The notes: generated from the letters alone by a model not told the origin. 64,000 bases of DNA from Euclidia mi (GCA_944739405.2 OX123186.2:33217551-33281550), one strand, 5' to 3'. Positions 34,551 through 48,271 are shown, counted from the first letter of the stretch. Numbers and translations: made by a program.

Positions 34551-35667
34551 AATTTTTTTATTAAAATTATCTCACGTGCTAATTCTTTTTTAATTAAAAT
34601 ATCTCATCTCATAATCATATTCTTGCTTTTGACAGCAAGGTAAAGACACATCTGTAAACACATCTTTGAAACGTCGTGATTTATATATGGCATTCGAAAT
34701 TCGACATTGTGCGAAAAAAGCAGCAAGATTGTAAAATACTTTTGATTGGATTTTCAACCATCTTGGAATTGTACTCACACTCTCTCAAATCTGAGATTTT
34801 ACTGTTGTTCATATTAATTTTTCAAGAATGATGAGCATGAATATTATTTTACCATTTTAATCAAATTGCATCGTGCTAAGTAATTAACGCCGATGAAAAA
34901 CTATAGCACAACCTAGTTAATTTTCAATCCACTATTTATCTTATTTTGCGGCTTGGCAAAGTCTAGTGCTACTGTTCTTGACTGAGTAAATAAAAAACAA
35001 AAATAAGGGAAAATAAATGTATGTGGAAAGCCAGTAGTCCGGTTACTCCGGTTACAGGCTTTGTAGCCAAAGAGTTTTTAGATGCAATTATTTTGCTTTT
35101 AACTTGGTTGAATCCAAAGTTTTCGGTTGCCAGAAAGATTTTTTGATAATTTTATAAAGTAAAGCCGCCGTTTAGCCCGGTTTCGACTGTAAAATTTAAA
35201 CATATCCAGCAAAATGTGTCTGGAAATTATATAATAGAAGAAGAAAAGAATAGAAATTTCGGCACACTCACAATAATGTAAAAGAATTTCAATGTGAAAA
35301 AGTTACATTGATGTCCTCACAGAAATGTTAAAATAGATGTGTCGTATTATGTTATCTATTACAATTTTGAGAAAACATTTCAATACAAGTTCGCATTGTT
35401 GGCAGGTACCAATAAAATCAATAGGTAGCTTATCATAAACTGTTAAAGTATGCCTGCAGCTACTACCGTTACTCCCCGATCTCGTGGGAATTTTGGGCAA
35501 TCCCTTATATGTACAGCCAAATGATCTCCAAGGAATTTACATGCCAAATTTAAATTTACTGTGGCCAATAGTTTCGGCTGTGTGTTGTCCGTGAATCAGA
35601 CCATGGGAGAAGAATTGTACATATATAGATAACTAAACAGCTTCTCATTGTTTCACTTGTGCCCAAG
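34551..35667. other. Intergenic or intronic, no gene seen
   Basis: 35450-35640 looks repeat-like (CCCCGATCTCGTGGGAATTT) but I cannot name it. It lies immediately upstream of the first CUB exon, so it is probably intron. Confidence 0.35.
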
Positions 35668-35874
35668 GTGACTACCTGAAAGTCTACTCCGACGGCGGGG
35701 TCCACGGCCCAGGGCCTCCTGGTGTGAACGAATACTCCGCCTGGTCAAAAGTACCTTGTGGAAACCGTATGGATGCTCCACCAGCCCTCTTCTCGTATGG
35801 GCCGCTACTAGTATTGGAGTTTCATTCTGCAGCGAAACCTTTCAATGCAACTGGCTTTGTTGGGAAAGACAGAC
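35668..35874 (+). CDS. CUB-domain protein, exon (CUB C-terminal part)
   Basis: A 207-base exon between acceptor CCCAAG and donor GTAAGT, both boundaries in phase 1. It encodes GDYLKVYSDGG…, a WSKVPCGNRMDAPP segment with the conserved Cys, and LLVLEFHSAAKPFNATGF. This is the second half of a CUB domain: D-Y-L-K-V-Y, C-G, and the final beta strands ending in G-F. CUB domains are extracellular beta-sandwich interaction modules. The overall style (CUB pieces without protease or EGF domains) recalls suppressor-of-lurcher/Neto-like proteins that modulate ionotropic receptors; that identity is an inference. Upstream exons are expected to the left but were not recognised. Confidence 0.75.
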
Positions 35875-36944
35875 GTAAGTTTTTGCTACCATAATATTAA
35901 TTTTATTATTCTGTTTTCAAGTTCTGAAATCTTCCATCTAGTTAAGTTATTTAGATCTAATATATATAATATTTCCCTGTCCCGTGTGTCGAATATTATA
36001 CTCATAACTATTGATTATCTGTTGCGACTCTAAAATTTGAACTGTAACTGTATGATTAAAATATATTTTTTATTTTTTATTTTCAGAAAAATATATTCGG
36101 TTGTAAGTAAATGGGAAATAATAAGTACATTTTTTACTCGACAACTGAATTATCCATTTAAATGCTACTGCACTGAGTCCTTTTGAATTTTAGGTAAATA
36201 TGTTTGTTATTTCTTTATATTTGGTAGACATCGTATAAAGTCGTGTATCTCTTATATAGAATTGATACGATGTTATATTCAACAATAATATTATACTCAA
36301 TTGCGTACCAAATACATAACATGTCTATGAAAACTTTCTAAATATATACCCATTGTTCATGATATTGAAAAATAATATATTTTGGTTGGTTATGTTTGAT
36401 CGAAAATGTAACAGAGAGATTTGATCGCATGAATTTTGTCGAATTCGATTTGATTTTTGGGCTATCATAAAAGAAAAACTTTTTGTGTACTACGCTAATC
36501 TTTGTGCGTTGCAAGCTGGGTTAAATATTGTCTAGGTATATGTATATAAATCTGCCAATATTTTTTAAGAAGTCAAACATGACTCCCAGTTTAATACAAT
36601 ACCGACTTTACAAGTAGGTACTTTTAAATAATAATAAAAGAAAATTTAAGTAATTTCTATATAATTATAATACATTTCTACGTACGCCTTTGCGCGAATA
36701 TGCGTGAAATACGTACGCCATGTTAAAGCCTGTCAACGCATAATGTTTGACTTCCGTTGATACACGTGACGTTTCCTGGAGTATCCCGTATCGCAATGTC
36801 ATCTTATTTCGAGATTAGCTTAACATGATATAACCGTAAAAATCCACAAGGCATTTGACAAACAATGCCGTATATACTTCGATGATATTTTAACTTAGAA
36901 AGGCCTCTTGCTTACCTGTTAAGTCTCCACATAAATTGATTTTG
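35875..36944. other. Intron of the CUB gene, unassigned
   Basis: AT-rich. I looked for a further CUB half-exon between 35875 and 38716 and found none that I can support. Confidence 0.4.
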
Positions 36945-37015
36945 AGCCACCGGTGTTCATCCCAGTGTCCAACAGTGAACATCTTCTGGCTGAGATGGGG
37001 AATGTTTAGATAACC
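36945..37015 (-). repeat. Lepidopteran 'CTGCTGGAC' family repeat fragment
   Basis: Minus-strand match to the family of 8719 (CATCTCAGCCAGAAGATGTT, CACTGTTGGACACTGGGATG). Confidence 0.5.
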
Positions 37016-37020
37016 ACTTT

Positions 37021-37205
37021 TTTATAGACTCACGCCTGTTTCCCCGAAGGGGTAGGCAGAGGTGTAATATTACACTCACATTTCGCCATGAATTGTTAGG
37101 TCTCACTTAATAGTGGGCGAGCCTATTGCCGTTACCGGGCACTTCACCAGACTCCGTGCTGCTACTGAGAATTCGGTAAAACCCAGTAACACTTTTGCCC
37201 GACAA
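37021..37205 (-). mobile_element. tRNA-type SINE body with RTE-like tail
   Basis: Minus-strand relative of the SINE at 22013: it contains GTCGGGCAAAAGTG, TCAGTAGCAGCACGGAGTCTG, CTCTGCCTACCCCTTCGGG and AACAGGCGTGAG. The tRNA-like head is missing. Confidence 0.7.
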
Positions 37206-37224
37206 CCACATCATATACAAAAGC

Positions 37225-37500
37225 CTATCTGTACATATAAAATGCTTGCGTTACAGACTGACTGACAGACACGCTACAGCCAAAACTATTAGGCGCAGGA
37301 AACTGAAATTTGGCATATATGTTCCTTGGGGACCGTAGGTGTGCACTAAGGAGGGTTTTCCCGAAAATCCCAGGAGATCGGGCAAAAACAGTTAAATAAA
37401 AAAAATGTGCGAGCGTATGCTGCAGGCGTCCTCTAGTAGTATATAAGTTTTGAAGAAAATTGTCTTCAGCCATATAATAAATATTTGACAAAAGAAACCC
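37225..37500. repeat. Probable lepidopteran interspersed repeat
   Basis: Reads like a common lepidopteran low-copy repeat (AAACTGAAATTTGGCATATA). No coding sense. Confidence 0.35.
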
Positions 37501-37982
37501 GAAATCGCCACGAGCCTACTTTTCAATTTCATTTTTGGCTGAGAAAACTTTTTATATTTTATCTATTTGATATCATCAATTCTTGTAAGAGTCACTCTCG
37601 GTGTGATCCTTAGCTGTCTATCTCTGTCCAATCCACTCAGGGTCTGGTTCGGCTGCCGTAAATATATCAATTAATTTTGCTAATGCCGCAAATGACTTGA
37701 GCGATGGTAGTACCAAAAAAATTATTTAAACCATCTCGAGTTCCTCACTGATAAATGGATGTAGAAGTTGGCCTACATTTTTTGACTGAAGTTTTAATTG
37801 GATTAAGAATTTTTAGTTCTTAAGTATATAGATGCAGTAGTGCGATATCTTTTAAATCAATAAAAACTATGATCTCTAACTGATGACGATTTAAATGCTG
37901 GTATGATATCTGAATTTATGTCTTTATGACGAGAAAATTATATAAATATCGTTAACGAAACGAATGACGGTATATTACATAC

Positions 37983-38225
37983 ATACATCATCAGCCCTGT
38001 ATATACATATACTGTCCCACTGCTGAGCACGGGCTTTTCCTCTCTCTGAGAAGGGTAAGACCATAGTCCACAACGCAGGCAACGCTTGCAAAGTGCGGGT
38101 TGAGAGACTTCACATGTCTTTCGAGAACATTATGGAGAACTCTCAGGCATGCAGGTTTCCTCACGATGTTTTCCTTTACCGTTTAGCAAGCGATAATTAA
38201 ACTTGCGATGGCATGAATACAACAA
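37983..38225 (+). repeat. Lepidopteran 'CACTGCTGAGCACGGGC' repeat
   Basis: Same family as 8719 and 58303. It includes CTCTCTGAGAAGGGTAAG and TTCCTCACGATGTTTTCCTT, well-known-looking body motifs. Confidence 0.65.
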
Positions 38226-38716
38226 CAATCATCGGAAACAAGACACAACACTTTCATTAGAATTTGTTTTAGTAATTGAACGGTTTTTCAATTATAAAAA
38301 GTTGGATGAAAATGTATATTATTATGTTAAAATTATTTAAAGTACATAATAATATAAATTTATTCTGTCTGCAAAATAAGAACGACACACTTTGGATTAC
38401 TTACTTATATTTATTTTGAGAGAACTGAGAACACAATCCGTATGTACTTTAAAAAGTGTGTTAAAATACACTATGGACCTGTAACCTGTGGTTCAACTGT
38501 GAAACGGTGTACTGAATAAGCAAAAGTCTAGAAACCAGGGCAACTTACGAACGTGACGGGTGGTATGATTGGCTCATAAGTACAACATTGTCTTTCTTAG
38601 CAAATTTTTTCTGCGAGAAAATATAACGCAGCATTAAATTTGTTAATCGTGCATTAATTAAATAAATATTAAAATATTCATAAATTGTAAATTCTACCCC
38701 GTCAAAATTTACACAG

Positions 38717-38836
38717 GTTACGAGATACTATCAACCGGTCCAGATTTGTTGGTCCAGTTTACAGCGAACTCCAACATACCGGGTCAAGGCTTCAAGGCGA
38801 GCTACCGGTTCCAAATGGATGACCACCCTAATTCAG
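38717..38836 (+). CDS. CUB-domain protein, exon (CUB end)
   Basis: A 120-base exon after acceptor TTACACAG; phase 1 at both ends if donor GTTTAG (38837) is used. A stronger-looking GTAAGC seven bases later would leave phase 0, out of register with the next exon. It encodes YEILSTGPDLLVQFTANS followed by IPGQGFKASYRF, the terminal strands of a CUB domain. The first half of that domain is not seen between 35875 and 38716. The phase matches the previous and next exons. Confidence 0.75.
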
Positions 38837-39459
38837 GTTTAGTAAGCATGTCATAGTTTTAAGTTTTATTTCACAAACGTACGAGTTGGGTCTGTTGTGT
38901 ATATTGGATAAATTAATAGAACAAACGTAGTCAGTGGTTTATCCGTGTAACACTACAAGCGACTTTGGATTTTGTATTTAGGTGTGTACGTCTATTTTTA
39001 GCTTACATTATAATATGTGTAATAAGTTCATCAGCATTTCAGGATGTAACGAAATATTTTTAATTTTATATTATTATTTTAAAATTAGTGACATTCGGTC
39101 TCAAAATAGGACGAAGCGTTATGGTTTTTGAATGACTGCGGCATTTTAAATTGAGGTAACAAAACGAATATATTGCTAGGTTAACGTTGTTAGCATTAAG
39201 TAATAACTATGTGATGGCATAACTGAAAAATAGCTATATCCATTAATATTCAAATAATTTCATCAGAAGAAGTCATTTAATCAATAAATATTAATTGTCA
39301 CCTGAGAGCAAATTTGCGACATTAAGCGACAGTCTCTCTGATTTCCCAATGGATTGTCATCGCCTAAATTGTTTCAAAGTAACAGCGATGAAATTAATGT
39401 TCTGTGGTCTCTAGACCAAAATAGTTTTCAAATTATACTTGTGTGGTATTTAATCATTT
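38837..39459. other. Intron sequence, nothing recognised
   Basis: AT-rich intron of the CUB gene before the tandem-repeat element. Confidence 0.45.
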
Positions 39460-40985
39460 TTAGGGTTCCGTACCTCGAAATGAAAAAACGGCACCCTTAT
39501 AGGATCACTTTGTTGTCCGTCCGTCTATCAAGACCCTTTTTCTCAGAAACGCGTGGAAGTATCAAACTGAAATTTATATCAAATCGTCAAGTCTACTGTC
39601 CCTTGAAGCTGTGAAAAAATCAAACTTCTTAGCCAACGCAATCAAAAGATACAGCCGTTTATGCTGCAAATTTTCGCAAATGTTCGAAACTTGCAAGGGA
39701 ATCAAAATCTACAGGGCACTACCCGTAAACTCAGAAACTTAAAATTTGGTACGAAGCAATTTTTTATAGCACAGATAAAGAAAAAATTGCGAAAATCGTA
39801 AATGTTCAGTTATATCATATCATAAAAATATTTTTAATAATTTTAAAGTTTTTACCATTTTCTCATGAAGGCGTTAAGGTTTTTTATTGAAATTCATATT
39901 AAACACTCAGGTGTATAATACCTTTAATCTTTAACAAAATCAAAGTTCTGTGTCAACGCAATAAAAAGAAACAACAATTTAAGACGCATATTTTCTCGCA
40001 ACTACTTGCAAGGGAATCAAAACCTACAGGGTACTTCCCATGAACTCAGAATCTTGAAATATGGTACGCAGCAATGTCTTATAGCACAGATAAAGGAAAA
40101 AATGCGAAAACCATAACTTTTTTTGTTACATCATACAAAAAATGTTTTATTAATTTTAAAGTTACTACCCCTTTCCTCATGAACGCGTTAAGATATTATT
40201 TTGAAATTCATATCAAATACTTGAGTCTATAATACCTTTCAGCTGTAACAAAATCAAACTTCTATCTCAACGCAATCAAAAGAAACAGCAATTTTACTAT
40301 ATCTTCAAACTCGCAACTACTGGCAAGGAAATCAAAACCTACAGGGTACTTCCCGTAAACTCAGATTCTTGAAATTTGGTACGAACTAACGTCTCATAGC
40401 ACTGTTAAAGGAAAAATTGCGAAAACCGTAAACTTTTAGTTATATTATATAATAAAAAAATAATTAAAGTTACTAGCCCTTTCCTTATGAACACGTAAAG
40501 GTATTCAATTAAAATTCATATCAAATCTTTATGCTGTAACAAAATCAAACTTCTAAGTCATTGCAATAAAAAATACAGCTGCTTATGCCGCTAATTCTCG
40601 AAAATTTTTGAAACTCACAAGGGAATCAAAACCTACAGCCAGGGTACCCTTGAACTAAGAATCTTGAAATTTGATACGAAGCAACTTCGAATAGCACAGA
40701 ATAAGGAAAAAAAAAACAATAATGTGAACAGTTACATCATATAATAAAAACATTTTTAAAATTTTTAAAGTTAATACCTCATGAACACGTAGAGTTACTA
40801 AATTGAAATTCATATCTAATACTCAGGTCTATAACACCGTTAAGCTGTAATAAAATCAAATTTCTGTGCTGAAATCCTTAAATTTTTACTTAAATCACAT
40901 ATATTTTTAAGTAATTATTTATATACCTATAGGTTCGTATGGAACCCTCGGTGCGCGAGTCAGACTCGCACTTGACCGGTTTATT
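39460..40985 (+). mobile_element. Non-coding element made of ~300-bp tandem units
   Basis: The ends are AGGGTTCCGTAC (39463) and GTATGGAACCCT (about 40937), an inverted pair, followed by a GCGCGAGTCAGACTCGCAC tail. Between them a unit of about 300-330 bases recurs about 4.5 times; landmarks are GAAATTCATAT(C/T)AAA at about 39555, 39888, 40205, 40507 and 40807, and CAAGG(G/A)AATCAAAACCTACAG. Such PRTC-like tandem structure inside terminal repeats is seen in several non-autonomous lepidopteran DNA elements. Confidence 0.65.
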
Positions 40986-42870
40986 AAAGGGTAGGAACGA
41001 GGGTGAAATTAGATATTTTTTTTTTATTATTTGCTTTCTTATATTATTTTTCTTATTTTTTCTTTCATGAAAAGTTGCTTTCAAAATATTGCCGATCAAA
41101 GTAGTAATTTTTCGAATTAAAAATTGATACTAATAGTTACGATGTGGAGGCGTCAATTTTTGAACGAAATAGCTGAAATAAAGGATGCCAATAGCGAGAG
41201 ACTATAATTACTAAAGTATTTTTTACTGGAAATATAATATGCTGTTCTCTTTAAAAAAACTGCCCATAAAATCTATTTAGATATAACTGAAATTTTGTTC
41301 GGAAAAAATAATTAAGTATCTACTGAGGTGAGTTAAGTTACATTTAATACTATGCTTTATTAATTCGTCGATCACAACACTTAGACTGCTGGTGCTGGTC
41401 TCTAAGGAAGAAATATTGAAAATTTCTTATTTCGAGGGGGAAAAATAACGTTTGCACTGAAAGTCCGTCGTTCTCAAAGTAAGAAGACAGAGATTTTAGA
41501 AGACGTGTACTATTAATTAGGGGTACCTACAATTCACAATAAAAATTACGTCTATTATATTGCTCCATCCTAGCATGCTTCTTAAAGAACGTCGTACTTT
41601 AAATGAAAGCATTCCAACTAAATGCAATATGATTCAAAAGGTAATAACAAAAACGTAGTACATTTGCCGTGAGTAGTAGTATCTCGCCGCGTTTGTCGCT
41701 TACACAGATCCCGTAAGTCTTCAAAGCGTCAAGAAGGTATTTTCATACCTACACAGATACTACTACTCTTATAAGCCTCTGTTCAGATGTTGCAAAGCCG
41801 ACGCGCGTTTTTAAATCGCGCATAAGTCAAAATTGTAAGCAAATTGTAAGTCGCGTCAATTGCTGCGTTCAGAGAAAATAAAATCGTGATTTGACGCATT
41901 TCCGCGGGTGAAATAATGTGACTATCTGAACACAGTTGTACCAATTTCACGTATACCAATTTCATCACCTGCTGTTTTAGGTCGGCTTAACAGCGCTGCT
42001 AGCTTTGGCCTCAGAACTGTGATATTAGTATCGCGCATAGCCGAGCGTGTACCTATGCGTTCTAAGCTTATGTTTGGATTCGAGAAATGTGGCCGAAAAC
42101 GTGTGGCCTCAGGTTTCATACTATAGGTAACCGATGTCGCTTGCTTGTTTAGTTTAGAGTAACTGAACCCTTACACCGTTGACGTTCGTCATATAACATT
42201 GTCTAAGCGACGTTGCTACTAAGGACGTAGACGTCAAAGTAGCCGGAATTTCATTAATGTATTCGTGGCGTATTATTTCGCAACGCTTATGTGAAAAGCC
42301 TGCGTGTGTCGTTAGGACTATATTTCTTACCCTATCTTAGAAGTAAATTTTTGAAAATTTTATTCAGATTTCCTTCATTTAGATTCAAATTATAGGAGAA
42401 TCAAGTCGTTTTCTTTAATCAAAGGATTAAAACTATTTATCGAATATTGCTAGGTTTTTATACCGGTACTGATATGTGTTTACGGTCCAAAATCATATTT
42501 TATGTTATCAAGAACTGTTTGCCGTGACTGGGTATTTTGGGGAATACAGTTTAATAATCCCTTGCATTTATGATGATGTATGATAAACCATCACGCATCT
42601 TGCCAAATATTCAAAACAACCACCGCAAACTGAATTTTCAAGACGTTTTCCTTAATTGATCCATACGTCCCACTCGCAATGATAATTATATGCGGAGCTG
42701 AGACGTGCAGTGCATTTAGTCCACTGATGCAAGCTTGATAAGCGAGCTATGAAGAAAACTAAACTCGAATTATTTCAAGGATAGCATCCTGAACTATATT
42801 CAAGTACAGTTTGACCAAATAATTAATCAATGTGAGTTCATCTCAGTATTACACTGATATTTTATACTTA
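40986..42870. other. Intron sequence, unassigned
   Basis: No gene recognised. The minus frames at 41783-42119 lack family motifs. Confidence 0.4.
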
Positions 42871-43090
42871 TATACATAAAAAAAAAGTATAAAGCTGAAG
42901 AGTTTGTTTGTTTGGTTGAACGCGCTAACCTCAACAACTACTGCACCGATTTCAAAATTTCTTTCCATGTTAGATAGCCCATTTATTGAGGAAGGCTATA
43001 GGCTATATAACACCACACTATGAGCCACGGGAACGGAGCAGTAGCCTTATATAACGCGGGTGTAACCGCGGGCTCATCTAGTGCTATAAT
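42871..43090 (+). repeat. Probable lepidopteran interspersed repeat
   Basis: Contains AGCTGAAGAGTTTGTTTGTT, GCGCTAACCTCAACAACTAC and GAGGAAGGCTATAGGCTATA, a combination I associate with a widespread lepidopteran repeat; not verified. Confidence 0.45.
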
Positions 43091-44389
43091 AAAAAACCAG
43101 GTAATCATCGTCTTTGCGTTATCCTGGTTGCATTCAAGCCTTTCTTGTTTGACTAGTAAGTGAATCACAGGGTTCGCTTGCTAGTCAAACAATTTTGACG
43201 GACCAGACTAACCGTACGTACCTTGAACCCGACGGCGTTTGAGTGTTCTGAGTTAGCTAATTACTTTCCACGACTTATTTCATCATATTATTATGTCCTA
43301 AACTTTTATATGGGTAGTTGGGTACTTTTATGTGAATAGTGGTCTTAGTGACGAAGACAATCTATCACACGCATAAAAACATTCGTATTAAGCATTTAAG
43401 GCAAAAACTGGCATATTTTGAACATTATGTACGTTCCATTCAAAACATACTGTGACCTCCACATTCACGATACTAAGGGTACCTATAATACGACTTTGGG
43501 TTAGGAGATAAACCTTGTATCGGTGGGACCTGTGTAAACATCACAATCATGGGCCCGGTAAACCCATACCTGAAACAACATCGTGTAACCCTAACTTTAT
43601 AGACGGCTAATGTAGTGGCTATTTTACAAAAACACCGAATTCACATACAAAGACTAACATAAATGGGTTATTTTCCTGCTAAAACTGCACGTATATTTTT
43701 TTATAGCTATAAATACTATTATTTTATTCTAATGATATCGTAAAGTGATTTTGAGTTTGGGATACCTTGTTTAGCAATTTTAACGTAGTTGCGTTGTCAA
43801 GCACTTTGAGGTAAACGTTTACTTAGAAAATACTTTCGATTTGCGGTATCAGAATTATAGGTAGGTACTTCATTAATTATGACCTTAACACGTTCGCTGC
43901 GGCATCGCGTTGAATAGAACCGATGGTGTTCTTTCCCGCGGTGCGGCGTCAAAATTGCTGTACTTTAAGCTAGTGCGGGACAGATATCTTTGGAGTTAGT
44001 ATGAATAAAAGAGAGACAGCTAGTGTTTTCGATCGACCTTTTTGAATGTTGACCATATATGTAATAAAAACATTTCGGGTCTAATCAACCCGCTACCGAC
44101 CAGAGAAATATTTTTTTCATCTAGTGCGTTTAGCGGGTCTCAACGACCTGATGCCCGATGACCGCACTGGATTACTTGACATTTGATCTAGTGCCGCGCA
44201 TGTGTCTAGGTGAATATTGATATTATCTACAATTATAAATCCACGTCATAAATAGTCGACTGTTATTATAATATTGTCTTGAAATTACGCGAAAGTAACA
44301 CATTTTAATTAAACTACTGCTTACGGATTTTATCGCGACATATAGGCTTTACTAGTATTACATTTAAACCATTATCATACTCCTAGCGT

Positions 44390-44580
44390 TATCCCAGTTT
44401 CACCCTGGGGTCCGGTTACTAGTCTAACCAGATTTGACTGAATATTTGCTATTCCATGGAGCTACTGCCGTCGCGTCGGACCTCCGCAACCCAGTGGTAT
44501 CCCACTGGGTTGCTATATACGAAGGTTTAGACTAGTTGTCAGACTTATTCAAAAGTACTGACTACGTCGCTCGACTGGTG
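44390..44580 (+). repeat. 'AGCGTTATCCCAG' interspersed repeat
   Basis: Shares TAGCGTTATCCCAGTT, GTCCGGTTACTAGTCT-like and CGTCGGACCTCCGCAACCCA segments with 61697-61960. It includes a perfect 12-bp hairpin, GCAACCCAGTGG at 44486-44497 and its complement at 44502-44513. Confidence 0.6.
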
Positions 44581-46000
44581 TGCGTTATTATGCCGGTATA
44601 AAAACAAATTCAGCAGAGGAGACCCGTTGAAGTTAGACTGAAGATAATGCACGTCAGGTATTTTCCTGGAACCCATTTCTGCATTATTCCACATATCCCT
44701 TATCCACTGTCTTTAGAGGAGTTCGCTATTGTCAACCTTTTTCTATTGCAATGGTTGGGGTGGTCAATCCGAGGGTGCGTGGTGGGTTCCTTTTCCTTCC
44801 ATTAGGCTACAATGGAGTTCCAGTAACGCCTGATTCAATCAACTATATTGTCGTGAATGTTATAATAGATCTCACAAATTTATTGCAATAGTATGTAGTC
44901 ATACAATTTAAATAAAAATTATTACTTATTTTCGATATCGATTTTTTATTTCAGCCTAAGTACAACACTACTACCATATCAATAATTTTACGAATCAGTG
45001 CGGATAACGGGTCGAGAAGATCCGATATATTATTTTTCTATTTACAAACAAAGTACCCAGTGAATCTACCTGCGATTTATTCATATTCATTTATTTATAA
45101 GAATATAAGCTTACAGCATATAGTACACCAAATCACTTATATATATACTAAATATACTTAATTAAATTAAACACTAAGTACTACAATATTACCAAAACTA
45201 AGCCTAAGATTAATAATAATAATATAAAATTTGTAAACAAAAACAACAATAAACTTAACTAGAAATAGGAACATAATAGAACAGATCATTATTTTCTTAG
45301 ATTTAGGTACTTATAAATATGTTTTAATATTAAACTCTGTGTGTTAAAAAATATGTCTGCATCTGGACTATATATCTGCTTGGTTGGCTTATTGCAAGAA
45401 CTCATGAACTGCAAAAAATCACTAAATACGTTTTTAACTCTAGTGGACTTCTTTTGACACACTACAAAATGCAAAAACTCACTAATTTCTATCTAGTCAA
45501 TTTTAGTCGTTACGCCCTTGCCATTAAGTCCATAACTGTAACTTTGGAAATGAGGCATTTACAAAAAATCACTAAACTGTACAAGTAATTTTTATTAAAT
45601 AGATCAGTATTAAAATAACAACATTCATATTATACAGAACTCATTTTTACAATGTAATTAACTTTATCGAAACAATTGTAGCTTAAATAGCTTAGAATTA
45701 GGTTCGATAAAGTTCATTATTTGTATTTAATTACTTTCTGTTATGAATAATTTGATCAAAAGTGCACAATAAGTAATGTTAATGAATTTTATCCAAATGA
45801 ATTTTATGTAAATCATAATATTCAAGATTTTCCTAAAATCATTTATTGTGCTAAGTTACTTTTTTTATTTTGTCGATCACATAATTTAATTTAATTGACA
45901 TCGGTTAATAGACTATAGTGGATTCTCTTTTCGACAAGTTACGGAGTATTGTAATTTATCCATCTTAAAACTTAACGCAACTCATCACTTTCTAAACTAC
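44581..46000. other. Intron sequence, AT-rich
   Basis: Holds one more GGGTCGAGAAGATCCG motif (about 45008). No gene recognised. Confidence 0.4.
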
Positions 46001-46009
46001 ACTCCTTCC

Positions 46010-48240
46010 CTTCTTGACCTTATTTTGGTGTCTTCTCCTTGTTTCGTTTAAAAGCATGGTCAATGTACGGCAGATGCGTTCCCTTATCATGACCTAGTCT
46101 TTGTCTGTTATAAAATACGCCCACCCAAAACAAAGCCTAAGGTTGTCTTGATACGCAATTTTAGTGGCATGGATCTTAACAGACTTCATGAGGATGCTGT
46201 CAATATATTGACTGGGTGCCTTTATATGCTTCGGAGTGTATTGAGTCTAAAGTTCAAGTACTCGTTGCAAAGCTGATTTAGTTATATGACATGTACGCGC
46301 CTTTTGGTGCCGTTAAAATAAAACACTTGCCAGCACCATGACTAACAGCGGATATAAAGAAAATTATGGTAAAGAAATCTGCCGCCAAAGCAAAATTGAA
46401 GCATAAACCTAGCGCTTTCAATCAGAAGAAATACGTGGCTATCAAGAATCTCTGTAACAAGTAGTGTAGGAAAGCGCAACGCCAACATATTTAGACAAGA
46501 ATTGAAGATGCTAATCCAGCAAAGGTCCGGAAATTTCTTAAAACTTTGGGAGTTGGTAAGAAACGGCAACAAACCATTCCAAACAATATTAAATTCGATT
46601 ATTTTAATACACATTTCAGTACTTCGTCCAAATTTGATGGAATTACAAAAAGTACTTTTTACACTTTAGAATATCTTTCATCTTTGCCAATCCCAAATTA
46701 TTCTCCCTTTATCTTCACGCTTGTGACGTTAAGAAAAGTATACTGGCAGTGACGTCCAATGCAGTCGGCAATGATTGTGTCAGCCGTAAAATGATCCTTC
46801 ACATCCTAGATGAAATTCTTCCAGGCCTTTGTCACATCCTTAACCATTCCCTAGCCCGTGGTATCTTATCAAGTTGAAAAGATGCACTAATAATTCCTTT
46901 ACCTAAGAAATCCAAACCCTGCTCCTTCTCCAATTATCAACCCATATCCATACTTTAGGAAAGGTTTCCTATCAAAAGTATTTCAACGTCTGGTTCACTC
47001 TCTACTTAGCTCCTTCCTACATAAACATGCGCTCCTAAATCCCTTTCAATGTGGTTTCCGCCCCGAGCACAGTACTGTCACCGCATTGGTTTGTGTAACA
47101 GATAACATTAGGCTGGGTATGGATAGTGCCTATCTGAAGGTTTTGACCCTACTTGATTTTAGTAATGCTTTTAACACCGTTGATTTTCACATTATACTTG
47201 CCATATTACGCTCTCTTAACGTATCTCGAACAGCAATTAGTGGTTTCACAGTTACCTGTTTGGTCGCCGGCAACGTTTACGCATCGAAGACACTATTCCA
47301 CTTGGTCTAACACAAATGCCGATGTGCCACATGGTGGCGTGCTATCTCCTTTACTCTTCGCAATATTTATTAATTCTATCTCAAACCAATTACTTTCATC
47401 CTACCACCTTTACGCAGATGATTTACAAATTTACACGCAAGCTCCATTAAATAAGTAAGCAGAACTCTGTACTACCATAAGCTCGGACCTGGCGCGTATC
47501 TGTGAGTGAACCACGAAATATAGACTTAAGGTAAATCCTGACAAAACACAACTGATTGTTATCGGCAGCCCCAAACTCGTCTCGATTTGTTGGTCCCAAC
47601 TGCCATGCATTAGTTTCAACGGAAAGGACCTTCCATTCAGCAAAACCGTAAGGAATTTAGGTATTTACTTTGATGATACTATGTAATGAAGATCTGAAAT
47701 CCTGGAAACGAGTCGCAAACTATTTGCGTCAGCAGTTTTGTTGCCTAGATTTTGCAACTTCCTTCCATCTGCCTCTAAGAATGCGCTTGCTCAAGCTCTG
47801 CTTCTGCCTATAATTGACTACGCGGACGTCAGCTATCTTGACCCCACTGAAGAGCACCTAGATAAACTTGACCGTCTCCAAAACTTTTTCATACGATTTA
47901 TATTTGGATTGCGCAAATATGATCACGTTTCAGATTTTCGCAACCAAGTCAAGTAGCTGCCAGTTCGTCTTCGCAGGAATACTCACATTCTTACATTGTT
48001 ATAATAATATAATGTACTATTTAATTCTAATATTCTCCCTCTTATCTCAAAGAACGTCTTAAGTTCCTCCATGACACACATGTAAATTATTTGAGGTCGT
48101 CTGAGGATCTAACGCTGGAGATGCCAAAGCATGCCACAAATTTGATTTTTCTTCAACAAATCTTTTACTTTTCAGGCTGTGCGACTGTGAAATGCTTTAC
48201 CACTGGAGATCCGAAGAGCAAACTCAATAAAACTCTGTTA
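46010..48240 (+). pseudogene. Old, degenerate jockey/CR1-type LINE
   Basis: Scattered pieces in shifting frames, in the right order: an endonuclease end (LDLILVSSPC, about 46015), a KSAAKAKLKHKPS linker (about 46380), a PLPKKSKP…FSNYQPIS region (about 46900-46950), FNPFQCGFR-like (about 47040), LTLLDFSNAFNTVDF (about 47145), VPHGGVLSPLLFAIFIN (about 47325), YHLYADDLQIY (about 47402), and LPIIDYADVSYLD (about 47805). Dozens of stops and frameshifts, so it is much older than the jockey copy at 5.6-8 kb. Confidence 0.8.
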
Positions 48241-48271
48241 ATTACCTGTTTATTTCGAATAAACAGGTAAT
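48241..48271. repeat. Perfect 14-bp hairpin at the old LINE's 3' edge
   Basis: ATTACCTGTTTATT, 3-base loop, then its exact inverse complement. Confidence 0.9.

Noticed and set aside
39460..40985. CRISPR-like array
   Set aside because: The units are about 300 bp and diverged, in a eukaryotic intron; it is a tandem-repeat element.
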